Source of the DNA: JBFHDX01 sp041584475
Lineage (GTDB): Bacteria; Pseudomonadota; Alphaproteobacteria; UBA8366; JADFVY01
Length of the DNA: 54,994 nucleotides
Assembly (NCBI GenBank): GCA_041584475.1
Contig: JBFHDX010000012.1
Location: 1 to 54,994, forward strand
Direction of reading: 5' to 3'
Part shown: piece by piece, positions 27,835 to 34,220 of the stretch
Layout of the letters: each line of letters begins with the position of its first letter
Numbering within the stretch: the first letter of the stretch is position 1
Made by a program: the position numbers and the translations under genes
The notes under the pieces: generated by a model
Told to the model about the DNA's origin: nothing
What the model saw: the letters and a program-made list of their open reading frames with translations, nothing else
The model's database searches: none

Positions 27835-28583
27835 AACGGACGGCGCGCCGCTGGACGGCCCGGATATTGACGCTGTTCCCCGAGATGTTTCCCGGAACGC
27901 TCGGCCACTCGCTCGCGGGCAAGGCACTCGAGCGACGGCTCTGGCAGCTCGAGACCATCGACATTCGGGATTTCGCGGACGACCGCCACCGCACCGTCGA
28001 CGACGCCCCGTTCGGTGGCGGCGCGGGAATGGTGATGCGGCCGGACGTCGTCGACGCCGCGCTTGCGCACGCGATTGCCGGGAACCGGGATGGCGACGGA
28101 GATCTCCCGTTGATCTATCTGTCGCCGCGGGGCCGCCTGCTGACCCAGTGCCGGGCGCGTGAACTCGCCGCCGGACCGGGCGTGATTCTCCTGTGCGGCC
28201 GCTACGAGGGGATCGACCAGCGCGTGCTCGACGCGCGCGCGGTCGAGGAGATCAGCATCGGCGACTACGTTCTCTCCGGCGGTGAGCCCGCCGCGCTGGT
28301 GCTGCTCGATGCATGTCTGCGGCTGCTGCCGGGCGTCATGGGTACGGACGGCTCCCTCGAAGAGGAGAGCTTTGAGAGCGGACTGCTTGAATACCCACAC
28401 TATACGCGGCCTGCCGATTGGTGCGGACGCGTCGTGCCCGAGGTTCTGCTCAGTGGTCATCACGAGAAGATCAGGACGTGGCGTCGCGCCGAGGCCGAAC
28501 GGATTACCCGCGAACGACGGCCCGATCTCTGGGCGCGGCACGCGGCCTCGCGGCAATCTGCCGGGCGCAGCGGAGTTGAATGA
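27831..28583 (+). CDS. trmD: tRNA (guanine37-N1)-methyltransferase
   Basis: 250 residues of the SPOUT family. The trefoil-knot SAM-binding segment is seen as LCGRYEGIDQRVLDARAVEE followed by SIGDYVLSGGEPAALVLLDA. The C-terminal domain has PHYTRPADWCGRVVPEVLLSGHH. It methylates G37 of tRNAs reading CNN, CCN and CGG, preventing +1 frameshifts. Its ATG overlaps the rimM stop (27831-27834). A hairpin follows directly after the stop, before rplS. Confidence 0.97.
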   Translation: MKRTARRWTARILTLFPEMFPGTLGHSLAGKALERRLWQLETIDIRDFADDRHRTVDDAPFGGGAGMVMRPDVVDAALAHAIAGNRDGDGDLPLIYLSPRGRLLTQCRARELAAGPGVILLCGRYEGIDQRVLDARAVEEISIGDYVLSGGEPAALVLLDACLRLLPGVMGTDGSLEEESFESGLLEYPHYTRPADWCGRVVPEVLLSGHHEKIRTWRRAEAERITRERRPDLWARHAASRQSAGRSGVE

Positions 28584-28584
28584 G

Positions 28585-28607
28585 CGGCCGCGTGGCTCTC
28601 GCGGCCG
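28585..28607 (+). other. Intercistronic hairpin between trmD and rplS
   Basis: CGGCCGCG (28585-28592) and CGCGGCCG (28600-28607) form a perfect 8-bp stem with a 7-base loop, two bases after the trmD stop and about 40 before rplS. No T-run follows, so it is not a classic intrinsic terminator. It could be a processing or differential-stability signal for the more abundant rplS message; that role is inferred. Confidence 0.5.
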
Positions 28608-28646
28608 GATGGAATATACAAAGTCACCAGAGTTGAGGATCAAGCC

Positions 28647-29075
28647 ATGAATACGATTGAACAGCTCGAGCAGGAACAGGTCGAAAAGCTGGCCGCCGAG
28701 CGACCGGTGCCGGAATTCCAGCCTGGCGACACGCTGCGTGTGAGTGTCAAGGTCGTCGAGGGCACGCGCGAGCGCATCCAGGCGTTCGAGGGCGTCTGCA
28801 TCGCCCGCAAGAACGCTGGCATCAACAGTTCCTTCACCGTCCGTAAGATCTCTTACGGCGAAGGGGTCGAGCGCGTATTTCCGCTCTACAGCCCGCGCAT
28901 CGACGCGATCGAGGTCGTTCGCCGCGGTGATGTCCGACGCGCCAAGCTGTATTATCTGCGGGGACGTCGCGGCAAGGCGGCGCGCATCGCCGAGCGCAGC
29001 ATGCGGCGCGACAGGGTGGAGGCGGAACGCGAAGTTCCGGAGACCGTCGGCGAGAACGGCAACGGCGAGAGCTAG
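28647..29075 (+). CDS. rplS: 50S ribosomal protein bL19
   Basis: 142 residues, with the conserved core FQPGDTLRVSVKVVEGTRERIQAFEGVCIARKN and TVRKISYGEGVERVFPLYSPRI. It contributes to the 30S-50S interface. The C-terminal 25-30 residues (RDRVEAEREVPETVGENGNG) are a short acidic extension beyond the typical 115-125. The ATG follows GAGGATCA. It is the last translation gene of this cluster; leuC begins 52 bases later. Confidence 0.96.
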   Translation: MNTIEQLEQEQVEKLAAERPVPEFQPGDTLRVSVKVVEGTRERIQAFEGVCIARKNAGINSSFTVRKISYGEGVERVFPLYSPRIDAIEVVRRGDVRRAKLYYLRGRRGKAARIAERSMRRDRVEAEREVPETVGENGNGES

Positions 29076-29127
29076 CGGTCCGGATCCGGGACGGCAGACG
29101 ACGGAAATCAGGGAGTCGACGACGGCG

Positions 29128-30534
29128 ATGGCCGAACCGCGCACGCTTTTCGACAAGATCTGGCAGAGCCACGTCATCGATAAGCAGGATGACGGTACCT
29201 GCCTGATCTACATTGACCGGCATCTTGTGCACGAGGTGACCAGCCCACAGGCCTTCGAAGGCCTGCGGGCATCGCGGCGCACGGTGCGCCGGCCGGACGC
29301 GACGCTTGCGGTCGCCGATCACAACGTCCCGACGACCGACCGGTCGCAGGGCATCGCCGACGAGGAGAGTCGGATCCAGGTCGAGACGCTGGAAAAGAAC
29401 TGCCGCGATTTCGGCGTGCCGTATTACGGCATGGACGACGTGCGCCAGGGCATCGTTCATATCATCGGACCCGAGCAGGGTCTGACGCAGCCGGGAATGA
29501 CCATCGTCTGCGGCGACAGCCATACGGCGACCCATGGGGCGTTCGGCGCGCTTGCGTTCGGCATCGGGACGTCGGAGGTGGAGCACGTGCTGGCCACCCA
29601 GACGCTGATTCAGGCGCCTGCAAGGAACATGCGCATCTCGGTGAACGGCGACCTGCCGGCCGGGGTCACCGCGAAGGATCTGATCCTCGCCATCATCGGA
29701 CGGATCGGCACCGCGGGGGGAACCGGCCACGTCATCGAGTATGCCGGGCCGGCGATCCAAGCGCTGTCCATGGAACAGCGCATGACCGTGTGCAACATGA
29801 CGATCGAGGCCGGCGCCCGCGCCGGCCTGATCGCCCCGGACGAGACGACGTTCGCCTATCTTGCGGGACGTCCGATGGCGCCCAAGGCCGGTCTCTGGGA
29901 GCAGGCGGTCGCGCACTGGCGCACGCTGCCGTCGGACGAGGGTGCTGCCTACGACAAGGAAATCACGCTGGACGCGGCGCAGCTCGTTCCTACCGTAACG
30001 TGGGGCACGAGCCCGGAGGACGTGGCGCCGATCACGGGCGTCGTTCCCGATCCCGCTGCTGTGGCGGACGAAACGCGGCGCCGCGCGATCCAACGCAAGC
30101 TCGACTACATGGGCCTCAGCGCCGGCATGAAGATTGCCGATATCACCGTCGACAAGGTGTTCATCGGTTCCTGCACGAACGGCCGCATCGAGGATTTGCG
30201 GGCCGCCGCTGCCGTCGCCAAGGGGCGCAGGGTGGCGCCGGGGGTTTCGGCGATGATCGTCCCGGGGTCGGGCCTCGTGAAGGAACAGGCGGAACAGGAA
30301 GGGCTCGACCGCGTCTTCCTCGAGGCCGGGTTCGAATGGCGCGAGCCGGGCTGCTCGATGTGCCTGGCGATGAATGCCGACCGACTGCTACCGGGCGAAC
30401 GCTGCGCCTCGACATCGAACCGCAATTTCGAGGGCCGGCAGGGCCGCGGTGGCCGGACCCATCTCGTGAGCCCCGCGATGGCGGTGGCCGCGGCGGTTAC
30501 GGGACGGCTCACCGACGTCCGCGAGCTCGGCTGA
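29128..30534 (+). CDS. leuC: 3-isopropylmalate dehydratase large subunit
   Basis: 468 residues of the aconitase superfamily; isomerises 2-isopropylmalate to 3-isopropylmalate with LeuD. The 4Fe-4S ligands are visible at C349 (GSCTNGR) and C409/C412 (CSMC), with the GDSHTATHGAFGALAFGIGT substrate block. The ATG at 29128 gives MAEPRTLFDKIWQSHVI, the family N-terminus. It follows rplS closely and is followed by leuD after 54 bases. Confidence 0.97.
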   Translation: MAEPRTLFDKIWQSHVIDKQDDGTCLIYIDRHLVHEVTSPQAFEGLRASRRTVRRPDATLAVADHNVPTTDRSQGIADEESRIQVETLEKNCRDFGVPYYGMDDVRQGIVHIIGPEQGLTQPGMTIVCGDSHTATHGAFGALAFGIGTSEVEHVLATQTLIQAPARNMRISVNGDLPAGVTAKDLILAIIGRIGTAGGTGHVIEYAGPAIQALSMEQRMTVCNMTIEAGARAGLIAPDETTFAYLAGRPMAPKAGLWEQAVAHWRTLPSDEGAAYDKEITLDAAQLVPTVTWGTSPEDVAPITGVVPDPAAVADETRRRAIQRKLDYMGLSAGMKIADITVDKVFIGSCTNGRIEDLRAAAAVAKGRRVAPGVSAMIVPGSGLVKEQAEQEGLDRVFLEAGFEWREPGCSMCLAMNADRLLPGERCASTSNRNFEGRQGRGGRTHLVSPAMAVAAAVTGRLTDVRELG

Positions 30535-30588
30535 TCCGATCCGAAATCCGCGAACCGGGCCACGGCAGATCCTCAGGGAGACGCGAAA

Positions 30589-31191
30589 ATGGAAAAATTC
30601 ACGACGCTGACGGGGGTGGCCGCGCCGCTCGATATGGTCAATGTCGACACCGACATGATCATCCCCAAGCAGTTCCTCAAGACGATCAAGCGCAGCGGCC
30701 TGAAGGACGGTCTGTTTTACGAGCTGCGGTGGGACGAGCACGGCAACAAGAAGGAGTTCGTGCTCGACGAGCCGACCTACCGTGACGCGAAGATTCTCGT
30801 CGCGGGGGAGAATTTCGGTTGCGGATCGTCGCGGGAACACGCTCCGTGGGCGCTGCTCGATTTCGGTGTCCGCTGCGTCATCGCGCCCAGCTTCGCGGAC
30901 ATCTTCTACAACAACTGTTTCAAGAACGGCATTCTGCCGATCAAACTGCCGCAGGAGCAGATCGACCAGCTGATGGAAGATGCGGCGAAAGGCGCGAATG
31001 CGACGATGACGATCGACCTGAAGGCGCAGGAGATCACGCGGCCGGACGGCGGGAAGCTGGCATTCGAGATCGATTCGTTCCGAAAGCAGTGCCTGCTCGA
31101 GGGGCTCGACGACATTGGCTTGACCTTGCGCAAGGCGGATCTCATCGCCTCGTTCGAGGCGAAACGCGAGTCCGCACAACCGTGGCTGTGA
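30589..31191 (+). CDS. leuD: 3-isopropylmalate dehydratase small subunit
   Basis: 200 residues, the swivelling domain partner of LeuC. The MVNVDTDMIIPKQFLKTIKR motif and the GCGSSREHAPWAL active-site loop (with the serine/arginine that bind the substrate) are present. Preceded by CAGGGAGACG, a good ribosome site. It lies between leuC and leuB in a leucine-synthesis series. Confidence 0.97.
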   Translation: MEKFTTLTGVAAPLDMVNVDTDMIIPKQFLKTIKRSGLKDGLFYELRWDEHGNKKEFVLDEPTYRDAKILVAGENFGCGSSREHAPWALLDFGVRCVIAPSFADIFYNNCFKNGILPIKLPQEQIDQLMEDAAKGANATMTIDLKAQEITRPDGGKLAFEIDSFRKQCLLEGLDDIGLTLRKADLIASFEAKRESAQPWL

Positions 31192-31255
31192 CCGCCGCGC
31201 CGTGACCCGGAGGAAGCGGGGCGGGCTGCCGAGCACCAACCAGGGGAGGGCGGGC

Positions 31256-32368
31256 ATGGCCGCCAACAAGACATTGCTTATCCTGCCCGGCGACGGTATC
31301 GGGCCCGAGGTGATGGTTCAGGTGCGTCGGATCGTCGACTGGTTCGACCGGCGCCGCGCGGTGTCCTTCGACATTCTCGAGCAGCCGGTCGGCGGCGCCG
31401 CCTACGACGCGCACGGCACGCCGCTGAGCGACGAGGCGTTGAGCGAGGCGATGGACGCCGACGCCGTCCTTCTGGGGGCCGTGGGCGGTCCGCAATACGA
31501 CAAAGTGCCGCGCGACAAGCGGCCAGAGGCGGGACTCCTGCGCCTGCGCAAGGAAATGGACCTGTTCGCCAATCTGCGCCCGGCCCTCGTCTTCGATGCG
31601 CTGGTCGATGCCTCCACGCTCAAGCCTGACGTGGTGCAGGGCCTTGATCTGCTCATCGTGCGCGAGCTGACCGCGGGGGTCTATTTCGGCGAGCCACGGG
31701 GCATCGAGACGCTCGCCGACGGTACACGGCGGGCGATCGACACGCAGAGCTACACCGAGAGCGAAGTCCAGCGCGTAGCTGCGGTGGCGTTCGAGCTGGC
31801 GCGCAAGCGAAACAACCGCCTGCATTCGGTCGAGAAGGCCAATGTCATGGAGAGCGGGGTGTTCTGGCGCGAGGTCGTGACGGCGCTCCATGAGAGAAAT
31901 TACAAGGACATCGAATTGCACCACATGTACGCCGACAATTGCGCCATGCAGCTGGTCCGCTGGCCGAAGCAGTTCGATGTCATCGTCACCGACAATCTCT
32001 TCGGCGACGTCCTCTCCGACTGCGCGGCGATGCTGACCGGTTCGCTCGGCATGCTGCCGTCGGCGTCGCTCGGCGCCGTGGATGAGGCGGGACGCCGGCG
32101 GGCGCTTTACGAGCCGGTGCACGGCAGCGCCCCGGACATCGCCGGCAAGGACATGGCGAATCCGCTCGCAACCATCCTCAGTTTCGCCATGATGCTGCGC
32201 TATTCGTTCGGGCTCGGCGACGAGGCCGATCTCGTCGAGCGGGCGGTGCAGGGAGCGCTGGCGGCGGGCGTGCGCACGGCCGACATCGCCGCTGCCGGCA
32301 CGCAGGCCGTGTCGACGACCGCCATGGGCGATGCCGTCCTCAAGGAGCTGGACCGGCTGGCCGCATGA
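31256..32368 (+). CDS. leuB: 3-isopropylmalate dehydrogenase
   Basis: 370 residues; oxidatively decarboxylates 3-isopropylmalate with NAD+ to the leucine precursor. The motifs ILPGDGIGPEVM, substrate-binding LLRLRKEMDLFANLRP, VEKANVMES and GSAPDIAGKDMANP are present. The ATG at 31256 is the family start, and the upstream CAGGGGAGGG is a strong ribosome site. Ends the leuCDB series; a 64-codon gene and a strong terminator follow. Confidence 0.97.
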   Translation: MAANKTLLILPGDGIGPEVMVQVRRIVDWFDRRRAVSFDILEQPVGGAAYDAHGTPLSDEALSEAMDADAVLLGAVGGPQYDKVPRDKRPEAGLLRLRKEMDLFANLRPALVFDALVDASTLKPDVVQGLDLLIVRELTAGVYFGEPRGIETLADGTRRAIDTQSYTESEVQRVAAVAFELARKRNNRLHSVEKANVMESGVFWREVVTALHERNYKDIELHHMYADNCAMQLVRWPKQFDVIVTDNLFGDVLSDCAAMLTGSLGMLPSASLGAVDEAGRRRALYEPVHGSAPDIAGKDMANPLATILSFAMMLRYSFGLGDEADLVERAVQGALAAGVRTADIAAAGTQAVSTTAMGDAVLKELDRLAA

Positions 32369-32495
32369 CCGGCTGCGCCGGGATTCCCGCGCCCGCGACA
32401 GGACCGCTTTCCAATCGTTAGGACTTCGTTAACGGGACGGGCGCAGAATCGGTAGACGACATGTCCCGGCACTGCTGTGAGCAAGGAGTGGTGCG

Positions 32496-32690
32496 ATGAA
32501 CAGATTCGTGCTCATGACCGGGGTCACAGGGTATTTGCTCGGGTTCGGCGTCTACGTGATCATTTTCGTGTCGTCGAACTGGGGCGACACGGATTACGTG
32601 ATGTACAAGACGATGGAAGGGATCACGCAGGGATTGATATGGCCCTACCTTCTCGTCGAGTGGCTCATCGACGGCACCCCGATGATGTAG
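32496..32690 (+). CDS. Small membrane protein, function unknown
   Basis: 64 residues: MNRFVLMTGVTGYLLGFGVY then a hydrophobic run, ending LIWPYLLVEWLIDGTPMM. It has two hydrophobic segments (about 5-27 and 43-60) and a polar loop with aspartates and tyrosines between. An AAGGAG ribosome site lies nine bases before the ATG. It is followed within 25 bases by a strong intrinsic terminator, so it may be the last cistron of the leu transcript. I do not recognise the family. Confidence 0.7.
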   Translation: MNRFVLMTGVTGYLLGFGVYVIIFVSSNWGDTDYVMYKTMEGITQGLIWPYLLVEWLIDGTPMM

Positions 32691-32711
32691 GTGGGCGAAG
32701 GACCGAGGAAG

Positions 32712-32748
32712 AAACGGCCGGCGTCGAAACGTGGCGCCGGCCGTTTTT
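32712..32748 (+). terminator. Intrinsic terminator after the leuCDB/small-membrane-protein series
   Basis: A perfect 12-bp stem (32712-32723 paired with 32735-32746) with an 11-base loop runs into five T's (32744-32748). This is the clearest terminator in the window and separates the leu series from the next small gene. Confidence 0.92.
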
Positions 32749-32865
32749 CGTACGGTTCCCCGGCCGAGCGATGCACGTCTTGCGCGCGTCACGCCGGCCG
32801 TGTCTTGACCGGCGCTTGGTGACCGCGTACTGTTAACCGCCCAAGTGGGGTAAGGAGGACGATGG

Positions 32866-33033
32866 ATGCGCCAGTTCTTTATTTCGTTGATCGCCGCGGC
32901 CGGCCTGATGGCCTTTTCGGGCATCGCGCAGGCGGAGTGCTTCGGCTCGCACACGACCACCGCGAGCGTCGAAAGCGGCACGGTGGCGACCGATACGTCG
33001 ACCCCGATCGTGCCGGCGCCGAGTGGCGGCTGA
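32866..33033 (+). CDS. Small secreted protein, 55 residues
   Basis: MRQFFISLIAAAGLMAFSGI opens a clear signal peptide with an AQA cleavage signal at about residues 21-23. The mature part (ECFGSHTTTASVESG and on, ending VPAPSGG) is short, Ser/Thr-rich and has a single cysteine. AGGAGG lies seven bases before the ATG at 32866. An overlapping ATG at 32862 in another frame lacks any such features. The gene is bracketed by a terminator upstream and a hairpin downstream, so it is probably its own transcription unit. No family assigned. Confidence 0.75.
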   Translation: MRQFFISLIAAAGLMAFSGIAQAECFGSHTTTASVESGTVATDTSTPIVPAPSGG

Positions 33034-33060
33034 TCACCGCATCGAAAGGTTTCATCAACG

Positions 33061-33084
33061 CGGGCCGCTCGAACGAGCGGCCCG
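33061..33084 (+). terminator. Hairpin after the 55-residue secreted protein gene
   Basis: CGGGCCGCTC (33061-33070) and GAGCGGCCCG (33075-33084) form a perfect 10-bp stem with a GAAC loop, followed by TTGTCGT instead of a solid T-run. A weak or accessory terminator between this gene and asd. Confidence 0.6.
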
Positions 33085-33171
33085 TTGTCGTAGCGGCAAT
33101 GATTCGTAAGACTTGCCGCGAGGCACGTTCGGCATTAAACCGGCCGCGGTCGTAGAGCGGGAACGAGGAAG

Positions 33172-34200
33172 ATGGGATACAGAATTGCCGTTGTCGGCGC
33201 GACGGGAAACGTCGGTCGCGAGATCCTGCAGATTCTGGCCGAGCGAGAGTTTCCGGCGGACGAGATCGTCGCCCTGGCGAGCGAGCGTTCGGTCGGGCGC
33301 GAGGTGTCGTTCGGCGAGGATGACGTTCTCAAGGTGCACGATCTCGCCAAGTTCGATTTCAAGGGCATCGACATCGTCCTGTCCTCGCCGGGCGCCAAGG
33401 TCTCGGCGGTGCACAGTCCGCGCGCCGCGAAGGCCGGTGCGGTGGTGATCGACAATACGTCGCATTTCCGGATGGACCCCGATGTGCCGCTCGTCGTCCC
33501 CGAAGTCAATCCGGACGCCATCGCGGGGCACGCCAAGAAGGGCATCATCGCCAATCCGAATTGCTCGACCATCCAGATGGTGGTGGCGCTGAAGCCGTTG
33601 CACGACCTGGCGACCCTGCGTCGCGTCGTCGTCGCCACCTACCAGTCGGTGTCGGGCGCCGGCAAGGAGGCAATGGACGAACTGTTCAACCAGACCCGCG
33701 GCATCTACGTCAACGAACCGGTGCGGGCGGAGCGCTTCACCAAGCAGATCGCCTTCAATGTCATCCCGCATATCGACGTCTTCATGGATGACGGCTCGAC
33801 CAAGGAGGAATGGAAGATGGTGGTCGAGACGAAGAAGATCCTGGACCCGAAGATCAGGGTCACTGCGACCTGCGTGCGCGTGCCCGTCTTCATCGGCCAC
33901 TCGGAGGCGGTGAACATGGAGTTCGCAAAGCCCGTCTCGGCGGAGTCGGCCCGTGCGGCGCTCAAGGCCGCTTCCGGTGTGACCGTGATCGACTACCGCC
34001 AGGACGAGGGCTACGTGACGCCTCAGGAAAGCGCCGGAGAGGATCCGGTCTATGTCAGCCGGCTCCGGGAGGATCCGACCGTCCAAAACGGGCTCAGCAT
34101 GTGGGTCGTGTCCGACAACCTGCGCAAGGGCGCGGCGCTGAATACGGTCCAGATCGCCGAGGTTCTGGTCGAGCGTTTCCTCAAGGTCGAGGCCGCCTGA
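33172..34200 (+). CDS. asd: Aspartate-semialdehyde dehydrogenase
   Basis: 342 residues; reduces aspartyl phosphate to the semialdehyde feeding lysine/diaminopimelate, threonine and methionine. The NADP-binding VVGATGNVGREIL, catalytic cysteine in NPNCSTIQM, and the SVSGAGKEAMDEL region are present. It starts MGYRIAVVGATGNVG after a GAGGAAG ribosome site. It lies after leuCDB, in the same direction, a frequent alphaproteobacterial order. Convergent with pat, 20 bases apart. Confidence 0.96.
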   Translation: MGYRIAVVGATGNVGREILQILAEREFPADEIVALASERSVGREVSFGEDDVLKVHDLAKFDFKGIDIVLSSPGAKVSAVHSPRAAKAGAVVIDNTSHFRMDPDVPLVVPEVNPDAIAGHAKKGIIANPNCSTIQMVVALKPLHDLATLRRVVVATYQSVSGAGKEAMDELFNQTRGIYVNEPVRAERFTKQIAFNVIPHIDVFMDDGSTKEEWKMVVETKKILDPKIRVTATCVRVPVFIGHSEAVNMEFAKPVSAESARAALKAASGVTVIDYRQDEGYVTPQESAGEDPVYVSRLREDPTVQNGLSMWVVSDNLRKGAALNTVQIAEVLVERFLKVEAA

Positions 34201-34220
34201 GCCTAACCGGCGACGGCGCC

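Noticed and set aside
26384..27927. Minus-strand Ala/Ser- or Pro/Arg-rich frames opposite the rpsP tail and rimM (resembling repetitive secreted proteins)
   Set aside because: They mirror the GC-rich 15-bp repeats of rpsP, which lack stops in several frames. No ribosome site, signal peptide or conserved motif was found.
30325..30345. ggttcgaatggc stretch resembling a tRNA T-arm
   Set aside because: It lies inside the leuC frame, with no acceptor or anticodon stem around it. No tRNA gene was seen anywhere in the window.
32862..33155. 97-codon frame starting at the ATG four bases before the secreted-protein start
   Set aside because: No signal sequence or motif, and Arg/Gly-rich. The frame at 32866 has a clear signal peptide and better spacing from AGGAGG.
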